A DNA stretch of 40,386 nt from positions 4,013 through 44,398 of the forward strand of contig PMYY01000166.1 of the NCBI GenBank assembly GCA_003170655.1. The letters are read 5' to 3'. This document shows positions 1 to 7,964 of the stretch, one piece after another (position 1 is the stretch's first letter; each line of letters opens with the position of its first letter). Origin of the DNA: Nitrospiraceae bacterium. GTDB lineage: Bacteria; Nitrospirota; Thermodesulfovibrionia; Thermodesulfovibrionales; Dissulfurispiraceae. Under the pieces are notes generated by a model. That model was given only the letters and a program-made list of their open reading frames with translations, made no database searches and was not told where the DNA came from. A program made the position numbers and the translations under genes.

Positions 1-607
1 TCCTCCATCGAATCCTTCTTTTGGGCAGTATAATATAAAGGGTCGAGATGGTTACGAAGGCAAGTATGAACGGCACTATGTATTTAATGATAAATGAAGT
101 GATGACATGGATTTGAAGACCCGGAATGTCGTTCTTAAAGGTATTAAGAACTGATATTGTAGACGACGCGCCGAAGGAAAGCAGAAAGAAGATGATGAGC
201 AAGGTAATAAGGAAAAGCGATATTAGCAGATGACTGATAAACGAGCGCTTGTCTTTGACCTTGAAGACCACGTTGATCGCAGATTCGAGCGATGAGTAGA
301 GCTGGTATGACATAAGGCCGTATGCAATAAAGGTGAAGGTTCCAATGCCCCTGTATGATAACGCGTCCCTCAGCTCCCTGGCGATTTGCTGGGCTGCTTT
401 CGGGAAGAAGTTGAGAAGTTTAGCAGTGAAAAAATTGAAAAAAGCCTCGTCGTGCCCGAGGAAATAGGTGAAGATGGCAATGAGGAAGAGGCAGAAGGGG
501 AGCACAGCCATCATAGAAAAATATGAGATTGAAGCTGCGAGCATCATGCCCCCGTCTCTGAAGAAATCGATGATGCTGCGACAAAAAAGTTTAATAAAGA
601 CTTTCAT
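1..607 (-). CDS. YihY/BrkB-family inner-membrane protein, C-terminus cut by window edge
   Basis: Translating the minus strand from the ATG at 605-607 gives about 202 residues with no stop before the window edge, so the gene is partial. The start MKVFIKLFCRSIIDFFRDGG leads into a hydrophobic stretch (LAASISYFSMMAVLPF), the usual opening of YihY/BrkB proteins (formerly misnamed ribonuclease BN). Further strongly hydrophobic segments lie near residues 85-105, 125-150 and 170-195. The family is multi-spanning and its function is poorly defined; nuclease activity is not supported. The start lies 24 bp downstream of the amidohydrolase stop, so the two are probably co-transcribed. No clear Shine-Dalgarno is visible. 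Family call is fairly sure; substrate unknown. Confidence 0.75.
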   Translation of the reverse strand, partial: MKVFIKLFCRSIIDFFRDGGMMLAASISYFSMMAVLPFCLFLIAIFTYFLGHDEAFFNFFTAKLLNFFPKAAQQIARELRDALSYRGIGTFTFIAYGLMSYQLYSSLESAINVVFKVKDKRSFISHLLISLFLITLLIIFFLLSFGASSTISVLNTFKNDIPGLQIHVITSFIIKYIVPFILAFVTISTLYIILPKRRIRWR

Positions 608-631
608 TGGTGTCCGGAATTCCATCAATGG

Positions 632-1432
632 TTACTTGATGGAATTAAGTAATCTGGCGGCATTTTCCCTTAGCACTGCGCTCTCAATCCCCTCACCGAG
701 TTCGAGTCCCAGAAATAAATCAAGTGTCGCCGCCTGATCGGTCCATGGAGAATCAGTCCCGAAGAGAAGATATTCCTTCGGGTGTTTTAGGAGAATGTTC
801 CTGATGGGATCGCTGTGAAGGTATTCGAGTGAAAAAGAAAGCTCCATATAGACAGGCTTGCCGGCAAGGATCGTATCCACCTCCTGCCACTGTTCCCATG
901 AGCCTAGGTGGGTTGTCACGAGCTTGAGTTCGGGGAATTGTTCACTCACTTTCAGTATCTTTGCCGGGTCAGCCTTCCTGATCCGAGGGAAAGCGATATC
1001 GTACCCTGTGTGCATAGCTACGAGCAGATTTTCCTTGCAGAGCAGCTCATACATATGGAACATCCGCCCTTCGTCTATATCGAATTCCTGGTAAAAAGGG
1101 TGGAGCTTGATTCCCTTGAATCCTTCTCCTTTGGTAATTTTGACTTTCTCAGCGCAATCCGAATCTGCCGGATGAATTGAAAGCAGGGGAATGATGCGCT
1201 TTGAGCGGATTTCACTCGACCATTGCAAAATCGGTTCGAACTGGCTCGGCTTGGTAGCGATGGAGCAGACCACGCTCTTGTCTACGTCGGACCGGTCCAT
1301 TGAGGCGATGAGAGAAGAGAGACGGCCGTCAAGAACGGCCTTTGTGTTTGCTCCGTGTTCGAGGCTCTTCATCGCCCTATCGGCCAGGGTATCAGGAAAG
1401 GCATGGGTATGGAAGTCGATTATCCCGGTCAT
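632..1432 (-). CDS. Amidohydrolase-2 family TIM-barrel metal hydrolase
   Basis: The 266-residue protein opens with IIDFHTHAFPD, the metal-binding HxH after strand 1 of amidohydrolases. It continues with KGIKLHPFYQ, a histidine in VAMHTGYD, another in VTTHLGSW, and ends with FGTDSPW, whose Asp is the usual last metal or catalytic ligand. This order and length match the amidohydrolase-2 (ACMSD/uronate-isomerase-like) group of cytoplasmic hydrolases and decarboxylases. The substrate cannot be read from the sequence. There is no Shine-Dalgarno; a TATAAT at 1444-1449 (minus strand) sits 11 nt upstream of the ATG, so the mRNA leader may be only a few bases long. The YihY-like gene follows closely. 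Confidence 0.8.
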   Translation of the reverse strand: MTGIIDFHTHAFPDTLADRAMKSLEHGANTKAVLDGRLSSLIASMDRSDVDKSVVCSIATKPSQFEPILQWSSEIRSKRIIPLLSIHPADSDCAEKVKITKGEGFKGIKLHPFYQEFDIDEGRMFHMYELLCKENLLVAMHTGYDIAFPRIRKADPAKILKVSEQFPELKLVTTHLGSWEQWQEVDTILAGKPVYMELSFSLEYLHSDPIRNILLKHPKEYLLFGTDSPWTDQAATLDLFLGLELGEGIESAVLRENAARLLNSIK

Positions 1433-1548
1433 GTGCGAAAAATATTATAACCTATCTGGACCACTTATATATTTTTTTGAGTAGAAAGCATAATCAGCCA
1501 GTGGGGTCAACTCCACTTCATTATTGTCTTCGAATTTCTTGATGCATT

Positions 1549-1785
1549 TCATTCTGACATCCATGGCAATTTGGGATTAGGCATCCAAAATTGCACGAAG
1601 GTTACTATTTTCGAAACGGGGCCGCGTCTTTTCTTTTGCATATAGGATTGCCATGCCCCCGTGCCGACGAGATATTTATCGGAATATAAATTGTTTCCGC
1701 CAAACTCCCAGTTTATGAAATCATAGCATACCGGACAGTCAATTTGCAGGGCCGAATCGACTCATGTCAACTTATGGGCAGGCAT
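1549..1785 (-). pseudogene. Broken small gene: CPVC-containing frame interrupted by TGA
   Basis: On the minus strand a frame starting ATG at 1783-1785 reads seven codons (MPAHKLT), meets TGA at 1762-1764, then stays open for 70 codons to the TGA at 1549-1551. The downstream part looks protein-like (ALQIDCPVCYDF, then an aromatic-rich stretch) and has a Cys-x2-Cys pair, but no ATG, GTG or TTG near its beginning. A second frame, 1445-1564 (MDVRMKCIKKFEDNNEVEL, 39 residues), overlaps its end and may be the frameshifted continuation. Because the neighbouring msrA is also broken, I read this as a decayed small gene. A selenocysteine reading of the TGA is not supported by anything I can see. Family not recognised. 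Confidence 0.35.
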
Positions 1786-1804
1786 TGCAGGATCAGTCGG
1801 ACTG

Positions 1805-2351
1805 TCAATGGCCGGCCGCGTCGCCCCATAGCTCCTTGAGCCACTGATCGCGGCCGCACGTTGTACGATGAAATTTGTAGCAGATCGGGTTTTTCATGTA
1901 ATAGCGCTGGTGGTAATCCTCCGCTGGGTAAAACTCTGCTGCATGCACGATCTCCGTAATAATCGGTTCTTTGAAGGCCCTGGTTTTCTTCAGCTGCTCT
2001 TTTGATTTCAGCGCAAGCCTCCGCTGTTCCTCATCGTGGTAGAAGATTGCACTGCGATATTGATACCCGGCATCGCAGAGTTGTGCCAAAGCACTTCCAG
2101 TAGTCTCTCATGGCTGATCTTAGTTGGGTCATAGACGATCTGAACAGACTCAGCGTGACAAGTCTCTCCAGCGGAGACTTCTTTGTATGTAATATCTTTT
2201 TTCTGTCCGCCGGTGTATCCGGCTGTAACCGACACAACGCCGGGAAGCTGATCGAACGGATGTCCCATGCACCAAAAACACCGGCCGGCGAAAGTCGCCT
2301 TCTCAAAAAGTTGCCGCAGCCATGATCTCCGGCATCATAAGCATGACGCAT
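1805..2351 (-). pseudogene. msrA: Peptide-methionine (S)-S-oxide reductase MsrA, disrupted
   Basis: MsrA repairs methionine-S-sulfoxide in oxidised proteins. The catalytic segment ATFAGRCFWCMGHPFDQLPG and SVTAGYTGG are readable around 2200-2300. The C-terminal part (AGYQYRSAIFYHDEEQ, then EFYPAEDYHQRYY and CGRDQWLKELWG) lies in a different frame at 1805-2089. Between the Trp of LLEVLW and the QYR motif there are 23 nt (2063-2085) where family members usually have 17 codons, so about 28 nt are missing and the frame shifts. At the 5' end an ATG at 2351 joins the catalytic frame only if one T is added to the run opposite 2305-2309. The Gly before CFWC is Arg here. Two independent lesions make a non-functional gene more likely than a sequencing error. 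Confidence 0.85.
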
Positions 2352-2445
2352 TGTATATAGATTATCAGAAGGAGAGGGTAGTCCCAAATTTAAGCGCATC
2401 GGCGCTTTCGTCCGGACCACTGAAATATCAGGCATCTGCGGTCAT

Positions 2446-2646
2446 CTATTCAAGGTCCATTGAATAGTAGCCTTTGTTATCCTCCCATACGACCAGTTTG
2501 CTGTCACGCATTCTGACAGAGATGAGCTTGATTTTCCCCCCCTCTTCATTACTAAGAATGTAGGAACCCAAAATTTTCTGGTTGTAACCCTTGGTTTTGG
2601 CGTAATTTTCAAATTGTTTCCAGACATCGCTCAATGCAATAATCAT
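2446..2646 (-). CDS. Small hypothetical protein, 66 residues
   Basis: The reading frame MIIALSDVWKQFENYAKTKG to YYSMDLE has a balanced mix of charged and hydrophobic residues and looks like a small folded cytoplasmic protein rather than a shadow frame. An AAAGGGGG stretch lies about 12 nt upstream of the ATG on the minus strand, a reasonable though slightly distant ribosome binding site. No signal peptide, membrane segment or known motif is visible. It sits between the msrA remnant and the HD-domain gene, separated from both by non-coding DNA, so it is probably transcribed alone. An overlapping frame at 2442-2627 looks less natural. Confidence 0.5.
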   Translation of the reverse strand: MIIALSDVWKQFENYAKTKGYNQKILGSYILSNEEGGKIKLISVRMRDSKLVVWEDNKGYYSMDLE

Positions 2647-2958
2647 TTTTTCTAAAATCCCCCTTTCATTAATGGTCTTAACAAAAAGTCTGAAACGGAG
2701 ACTATCATTGGCCCCGGCTATCTATTTCCCGGAGATCCGGAATCTTCAGCTGGTCAAATTCGTATGCCGAGTGATGGCCGAATGTGGAGCAACCGTGACG
2801 CGCAAAAACGTCGTGGTATAATAAATTATACTTATTAAGATTCAATTAACTATTGATTAAATTATCTTCATATATATGTTCTTGAAACAGATTTGCAAAG
2901 ATATGTTGGAACGACGTTTTCAACGCAGTAAGTTGAGGGGAGTAAAGGAAGCTTTTTA
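2647..2958. other. Non-coding gap with AT-rich core between inverted 10-mers
   Basis: I see no gene in these 312 bp. The centre (about 2815-2885) is very AT-rich and could hold the promoter of the 66-residue gene on the minus strand, but no convincing -35/-10 pair stands out. The AT-rich core is flanked by a perfect inverted pair, AAAACGTCGT at 2805-2814 and ACGACGTTTT at 2911-2920. Confidence 0.4.
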
Positions 2959-4149
2959 TTATACGTCGAAGTCCGCGTATAGTTCGCCGAACTTTATGCC
3001 TGCGATGACCTTTTGTTTATATCTGTCCTTAAGCCTGTTTTTGGCGTCCTGAAGGTCCTGAGACGCAAGGCCGTTGTTGAGGGCCAAAAAAGCTTCGATA
3101 AATGCAGCCAGTTCATCGGTGGCCTTGAGAAGCTCTCCGTCCCTAGGATTGAATTCGTCGCGGTTATATTTTTGGGTGATCTCATCGGAGGAAGTCCTCA
3201 CCTGTCTGCCCTCGACTGTAACGATATTGCTGAACTCGTCCTCCGTGAACATCCGCATCTCGCCGTGCCATGCTTCGGGAATGAGACCGTAAACCTCATT
3301 TGCCATTTGCTCTCTCTCATATTCTTTGACCAGTTCTTCGAGTCCAGCGATAGATCGCTTTACCGGAGATATAATGTCGCGAGTAAGGACCTCAGGAAAG
3401 TCGTGGAAAAGACCGGAGAAGTAGTTGTTGACTCGCCTCTTGCGGCAGGCATCTATTTCGCACGAAAAGAGATATGAAAATATGGCCACAATGAGCATAT
3501 GGCCGAGCACCGAAGTCTTGGGCACGCGGTTGATATGGCTCCACCGGAGCTGAAACCTCAGCTCACCGCAGAGATCGATGAAGTCGCGGAATTTCGGATA
3601 GAGAGCTATCTGCTGCATACCTTTGAGATCGTAATACTTCTCCTGTTTTTTCTGAAGATCTTTTTTGATCTTCGGTATTTCGTAGCCGTTAGGATTTGCT
3701 CTTTCGATGATGTCGAACTCCCACTTGGTCGCATAAAAATGCGCTGCGCTGAGGATGCGTCTGTTGAGTGTCTCGCGCGTTCCGGCGAAATATTCAGTGA
3801 ACCTCTTGCAGAAGTCGTCACCGAGTGGAGATATCAGCGGTTCGAGCTGCTCATAGACCCATTTGTTTAGTTGTGAATACCGGGTAGGGTCTTCCTTTAT
3901 CCTATAAAATATCTGGGGCTTGAGATCGGTTACTACAAGGCGCTGCAGGAATTCGAAGAGGCCGCCTTCAATGACCTCGATCCAGTCGAAGCCCTCTTCA
4001 TTCTCCTCGAATTTACCGATGAGATAGGCGATTACCATCTTGTGGGCTTGCTTGTCGAGTTCGCGCAGTTCTACGGGACGTATTTTGTCATTCCAGCGCT
4101 GCATGTTGGCTGCATCGAATATCTTCAGCAGGAGTGGTCTTCTCAACAT
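2959..4149 (-). CDS. HD-domain phosphohydrolase, 396 residues
   Basis: The middle of the protein carries the HD-superfamily metal signature: SVLGHMLIVA (first His, near residue 215) and GLFHDFPEVLTRDI (His-Asp pair near residues 248-250). The latter resembles the HDxxE arrangement of YfbR-type 5'-deoxynucleotidases and related oligonucleotide hydrolases. Those families need Mn2+, Co2+ or similar metals and act in the cytoplasm. The N-terminal 200 residues are helical and charged, without a domain I can name. The C-terminus continues helical (DELAAFIEAFLALNN). It starts 10 bp after the metallopeptidase stop, so the two are an operon. The substrate is unknown; nucleotide or cyclic nucleotide hydrolysis is inference from the family. 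Confidence 0.7.
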   Translation of the reverse strand: MLRRPLLLKIFDAANMQRWNDKIRPVELRELDKQAHKMVIAYLIGKFEENEEGFDWIEVIEGGLFEFLQRLVVTDLKPQIFYRIKEDPTRYSQLNKWVYEQLEPLISPLGDDFCKRFTEYFAGTRETLNRRILSAAHFYATKWEFDIIERANPNGYEIPKIKKDLQKKQEKYYDLKGMQQIALYPKFRDFIDLCGELRFQLRWSHINRVPKTSVLGHMLIVAIFSYLFSCEIDACRKRRVNNYFSGLFHDFPEVLTRDIISPVKRSIAGLEELVKEYEREQMANEVYGLIPEAWHGEMRMFTEDEFSNIVTVEGRQVRTSSDEITQKYNRDEFNPRDGELLKATDELAAFIEAFLALNNGLASQDLQDAKNRLKDRYKQKVIAGIKFGELYADFDV

Positions 4150-4159
4150 AGGCCTTTTG

Positions 4160-5365
4160 TTATTTCTTCCCCCATTTATTTATGAAATCAGTATAACTCA
4201 TCTGGAATGAATCAGAGAATGCCCCGTTGATGTCTTTCCCGTCGGCGAGAAAAAACAGCATGTTCTTCATCCTGTCGGCACGGTATCTGTCCATGAGATA
4301 GGATATCGCGGAATGGCTCTCGACATAAGCCAGAGATATCCCCTTGCCGCTGAGCCCTGAAAATGATTTCTCCAGATAGTTCAGAGGAATGACCTGTCCT
4401 ACTCTTTGAGAAGGGCCTTTGGAAAAATATTCGGCGAGGCCTTCATGTATCCAGAGAGGACAGCTCTTCGTGATCGAATGAATCAGCGAATGTACATATT
4501 CATGAAAAAGGACAGTCCTGAGGAGTCCTTCTTGTCCTTCCGCGCCGCGGACCGGCACCCTGATCTTGCCGTCTTTGGTGTCGAAGTATCCGCCCATCCA
4601 TCCAGGCGACTGGGTGGTATCATAAAAGTCATGGTTGGTGTAAAGGATCACCGTCACCGGTTCGGAGGGGTAATAATTAAGATCGCTGCCGATAGAGGAA
4701 TAGGCATCTTCAAGTATTCCGATCACCTTTCTGCTTGCGCTTCCGAGTTCATAGCCGTCGAACTGGACCCTGAAGTGGGTCGTGCTTTCGGAAACAAAGT
4801 TCCGGTGCGCCTTCTTTTCCCGCATCAGACGGGCGTAAAAGGCATCCAGTTCGGCATCTTTCTTTATTACGATACCCTTTTCGGCATTGAGCAGGCTCTT
4901 ATCGAAATTGTCTCTGTAGTAATATGCAAAGGCCAGGCATTTACGGCAGGTGAAGTCGTCGGCCCCGTTTTCAAGCGCAGGTTCCAAAAAAGCGATAGAA
5001 TCCTCATAATTCGACAGTTTGAAATAGGAGAGGCCGACGCACAGCAATGCTTTTTTGTCTTTTTCAGCCAGCTGCTTGCATAATTCCGACGATTTTCTGA
5101 AATCACCTTTTTCAAAGCGTTCCTTGGCGCTTTGCACAAGCGATGAATTGTCGTCGATCACCCGGATTATCTCATTGACAGGAGGCGTTGATACAGGTAC
5201 TGGTGGCGGAGGAATCGCCAGGGGTGCATCTGATGCAATATGAACGGGCGGAGGGCTGCTCGCAATTGCGGCTTGTTTTTTGCCATTGTAAAGGAAGAAA
5301 TAGAGGTTGACGCCGATCATTGCGGCGAGAACGCTGTATAACATGACTCTAAAAAAAGTGGCCAT
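4160..5365 (-). CDS. Membrane-anchored TPR protein with gluzincin-type metallopeptidase domain
   Basis: A hydrophobic N-terminus (VMLYSVLAAMIGVNLYFFLY) gives a signal anchor, followed by a Pro-rich linker (PPPPVPVSTPPV), which places the rest outside the inner membrane. Residues about 75-165 look like TPR repeats (AKERFEKGDFRKSSELCKQL and similar). The C-terminal half has HEYVH near residue 290, a zinc-binding HExxH, with a downstream WIHEGLAEYF supplying the third ligand Glu. This is the peptidase-MA-like pattern. Substrates are unknown; envelope protein turnover is an inference. It starts only 31 bp from the divergent cysteine desulfurase gene and lacks a Shine-Dalgarno; a TATGTT box lies 8 nt upstream of the ATG. 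The HD gene follows in the same operon. Confidence 0.75.
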   Translation of the reverse strand: MATFFRVMLYSVLAAMIGVNLYFFLYNGKKQAAIASSPPPVHIASDAPLAIPPPPVPVSTPPVNEIIRVIDDNSSLVQSAKERFEKGDFRKSSELCKQLAEKDKKALLCVGLSYFKLSNYEDSIAFLEPALENGADDFTCRKCLAFAYYYRDNFDKSLLNAEKGIVIKKDAELDAFYARLMREKKAHRNFVSESTTHFRVQFDGYELGSASRKVIGILEDAYSSIGSDLNYYPSEPVTVILYTNHDFYDTTQSPGWMGGYFDTKDGKIRVPVRGAEGQEGLLRTVLFHEYVHSLIHSITKSCPLWIHEGLAEYFSKGPSQRVGQVIPLNYLEKSFSGLSGKGISLAYVESHSAISYLMDRYRADRMKNMLFFLADGKDINGAFSDSFQMSYTDFINKWGKK

Positions 5366-5388
5366 AGATGATTAACATAGCTTACAAT
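5359..5388 (+). promoter_or_regulatory. Possible promoter with -10 box 8 nt from the desulfurase ATG
   Basis: TACAAT at 5383-5388 lies 8 nt before the ATG at 5397, with a weak TGGCCA 18 nt further upstream. There is no Shine-Dalgarno. A transcript started here would begin within one or two bases of the start codon. Confidence 0.35.
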
Positions 5389-5396
5389 ATCTGTTC

Positions 5397-6551
5397 ATGA
5401 AAAAAATATACTTGGATTGCGCGTCGACAACACCCGCAGACCCTGAAGTGGTCGCGGCGATGCTGCCTTATTTCAGCGAGATATTCGGCAACCCGTCTAG
5501 CGTACATTCATTCGGCAGGGAGGCCAAAAAGGCTGTTGATCATGCTCGTGAGACTGTTGCTCGATTCATAGGGGTGAAGCCACATGAGATCATCTTCACC
5601 GGGGGCGGCACAGAGAGCAACAACGCTGCTATAAAAGGGTGCGCCTATGCCGGCAGGAGCAGGGGAGATCATATCATCACATCTTATGTTGAGCACCACT
5701 CGGTTCTGGAAACATGTGAATTCCTGCAAAGAAACGGTTTTACCGTCACATATCTTCCGGTCGATTCGGCAGGCATGGTCGACCCTGATGCCGTGCTCGA
5801 TGCGATCACGCCCAAGACGATTCTCATATCTATAATGCATGCAAACAATGAGATCGGCACAATACAGCCGATTGCCGAGATCGGCCATATCGCAAGGGAG
5901 AAAGGCATTCCCTTTCATACCGATGCGGTGCAGACGCTCGGACATCTGACTATCGATGCCGACGCCTTGAACGCAGACCTCCTGAGCGCTTCGGCACACA
6001 AACTCTACGGTCCAAAAGGAGTCGGATTTCTCTATGCTCGGAGCGGCACGAAGATGGGACCTTTCATGCATGGTGGTTCTCAGGAAAAGGGAAGAAGGGC
6101 CTCGACTCACAACGTCCCCGGCATCGTCGGCCTTGCAAAGGCAGTCGAGCTGGCTGAAAAGTATATGACTGAGGAGATGAACCCCATTATCAGACTCAGG
6201 GACAAACTGATCAAAGGGATATCCGACGCTGTAAAGGGTTGTAGATTTAACGGCCATCCGGCGAAAAGGCTCCCCGGCAATGTGAACTTCTCATTCAAAA
6301 ATACAGAGGGCGAACTGCTCCTTCAACATATGGATGAGGAAGGGATCGCGTGTTCGACAGGATCGGCCTGCAGCGCCGAGAGCAAAGGCCCGTCCCACGT
6401 ACTTACCGCTATTGGATTGTCGTCCGACCTTATTGCGGGATCGCTGAGGCTTACCCTAGGTAAATACGTTACGGACGAAGATATCGACTACACCCTCGAA
6501 GTCCTTCCGAAAGTCGTCAAGAAGGTCCGCTCTATGACTGAGTTTCTTTAA
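5397..6551 (+). CDS. Cysteine desulfurase, NifS/IscS family
   Basis: This PLP enzyme removes sulfur from cysteine to supply Fe-S cluster assembly and other thiolation pathways. At 384 residues it has normal family length. It begins IYLDCASTTPADPEVV (the usual Asn-Ala of YLDNAATTP is Cys-Ala here). It continues with GGTESNN, the PLP region HTDAVQ, the Schiff-base lysine in SASAHKLYGPKG, and the active-site cysteine loop ACSTGSACSAES, the long mobile loop typical of group I (NifS/IscS). No iscU or other Fe-S assembly gene is adjacent, so the symbol is left open. It converges on dinB with 3 bp between stop codons. No Shine-Dalgarno precedes the ATG. The many Fe-S proteins of the lactate operon would need such an enzyme. 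Confidence 0.92.
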   Translation: MKKIYLDCASTTPADPEVVAAMLPYFSEIFGNPSSVHSFGREAKKAVDHARETVARFIGVKPHEIIFTGGGTESNNAAIKGCAYAGRSRGDHIITSYVEHHSVLETCEFLQRNGFTVTYLPVDSAGMVDPDAVLDAITPKTILISIMHANNEIGTIQPIAEIGHIAREKGIPFHTDAVQTLGHLTIDADALNADLLSASAHKLYGPKGVGFLYARSGTKMGPFMHGGSQEKGRRASTHNVPGIVGLAKAVELAEKYMTEEMNPIIRLRDKLIKGISDAVKGCRFNGHPAKRLPGNVNFSFKNTEGELLLQHMDEEGIACSTGSACSAESKGPSHVLTAIGLSSDLIAGSLRLTLGKYVTDEDIDYTLEVLPKVVKKVRSMTEFL

Positions 6552-6554
6552 TTC

Positions 6555-7868
6555 TCACACCATCACATTCAGTACAGGCAGCCCCAGCCGCTGCCTGTTG
6601 TTTTCACCCTTGAAGAGTTCCTGTTTTCGCTGCGGGACATCTCCCCGCTCTCCCTCGTGCTGAGATTGAATTTTTGTCGGCAGGCTCACCGCATGGCGGA
6701 CCGTATATTTGCCGAACTTTTCAGAGAGAATATCTACGGCATCGTAAACTTTCGACATCTTCTCGATCTGCGCCGTGTCGTCGAAGAGGGTGTATTGTAC
6801 CGAGGCTTCTGCAATGAGTCCCGCAAGCACGACACCGGTTTGGCGGTAAAGCGTGTTGGAGCGAAAGATGTGGTCGAAGCCTTCGCGCAGTAAGTTGAAG
6901 AGGGCCGAAGGATGGGCGGTTGGACAGGTCAGCTTCAGCTCGGCCCCGCTATCCGTGAAGTCCTGTTTTCTCAGGAAGACGATTAACCTGGTGGCAGCGA
7001 GATTGTAGCGCCTGGCCTTTATGCAGGCGTTTTCAAGGTTCTTCGAGAGCTGCGCAAGGACAAAGGGCTCATCTTTCGATGGAGGTGTGAAGGTCCTCGT
7101 TTTGCTTATGGACTGATAGCTGCTCTTCGATTCAGTCATGACGGGGTAGACGCTTCTACCGTTCAGCTCGTGCCAGACTTCATGATAGGGTTTTGAAAGG
7201 TGCTTAGCGACGAATGTTTCGTCCTTCCGCGCAAAGTCGAACGCGGTGTTGATACCGAATTTTCTCAGGAATGCCGCCGTATTAGGGCCGATGCCCCAGA
7301 CGCTTTCGATAGGCAATTTCCCCAGATAGTGATGGATCTCCCTGCCCGGCATCATCGTAATTCCGCTCGGCTTTTTGTGTTTTGATCCAGCCTTGGCGAG
7401 GACTTTGGAAAGACTCACTCCGATCGATACGGTAATGCCCAACTCTTTCTCCACTGTTTCCTGCATCTTCCGGGCGATCATACTGTAAGGGCCATGGAAG
7501 TTTCTTCTCAAACCTGTAAGATCGGCAAAGGCCTCGTCAATAGAATACTCCTCGACATCCGGCGTGAAGCGCCTGATGATCGCAAACATCCGCAGGGAAA
7601 AGAGGCTATACGTCTCATAATCCGACGGGAGAATAACAGCATCCGGACATATCTTCTTCACGTCCGAAAGCCTTACCCCGCGCGTAACTCCACGTGCCTT
7701 TGCCTCATAACTCGCGGCGGCAACTATCCCGCGCTCCTTGCCGGTTATCACCGGCTTCCCCTTTAACTCAGGATGTATCGCCTGCTCGCATGACGCAAAA
7801 AAGGCGTCGGCATCCAGATGCAGGATCGCGCGGGGCCAGGAATGGAGGGTAATAAATTCGGAGCTCAT
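6555..7868 (-). CDS. dinB: Y-family DNA polymerase IV (translesion synthesis)
   Basis: A 437-residue Y-family polymerase that copies damaged templates without proofreading. The first catalytic aspartate is in LHLDADAFFASCEQ, the steric-gate region follows, and the acidic pair appears as EEYSIDEAFADLTG near residue 105. The helix-hairpin-helix thumb (SVWGIGPNTAAFLRKFGI) and a little-finger region (TRTFTPPSKDEPF) come next. All catalytic acids are present, so this is an active DinB rather than ImuB. The C-terminus is somewhat longer than in many DinB proteins. It begins 96 bp after lexA on the same strand with no LexA box or terminator in the gap, so it is probably co-transcribed and SOS-induced. 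Upstream there is no strong Shine-Dalgarno. Confidence 0.93.
   Translation of the reverse strand: MSSEFITLHSWPRAILHLDADAFFASCEQAIHPELKGKPVITGKERGIVAAASYEAKARGVTRGVRLSDVKKICPDAVILPSDYETYSLFSLRMFAIIRRFTPDVEEYSIDEAFADLTGLRRNFHGPYSMIARKMQETVEKELGITVSIGVSLSKVLAKAGSKHKKPSGITMMPGREIHHYLGKLPIESVWGIGPNTAAFLRKFGINTAFDFARKDETFVAKHLSKPYHEVWHELNGRSVYPVMTESKSSYQSISKTRTFTPPSKDEPFVLAQLSKNLENACIKARRYNLAATRLIVFLRKQDFTDSGAELKLTCPTAHPSALFNLLREGFDHIFRSNTLYRQTGVVLAGLIAEASVQYTLFDDTAQIEKMSKVYDAVDILSEKFGKYTVRHAVSLPTKIQSQHEGERGDVPQRKQELFKGENNRQRLGLPVLNVMV
6574..6604 (+). terminator. Intrinsic terminator of the desulfurase gene inside dinB
   Basis: A perfect 9-bp stem, ACAGGCAGC (6574-6582) and GCTGCCTGT (6590-6598), with a 7-nt loop is followed by TGTTTT. 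It is oriented to stop plus-strand transcription from the desulfurase gene. The whole hairpin lies within the last 20 codons of the convergent dinB gene. Confidence 0.65.
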
Positions 7869-7964
7869 AGATTATTTGCGATTGTATTTGTTGGGGCCAC
7901 CATATGTGGTTGACCTTTTTTTAACGGGCGTGCATCATTTTCAAGGTGGCACGCAGGGCCGCCA

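Noticed and set aside
1762..1764. Selenocysteine codon in the CPVC frame
   Set aside because: No SECIS-like hairpin was noticed right after the TGA and no selenoprotein family fits; decay is simpler.
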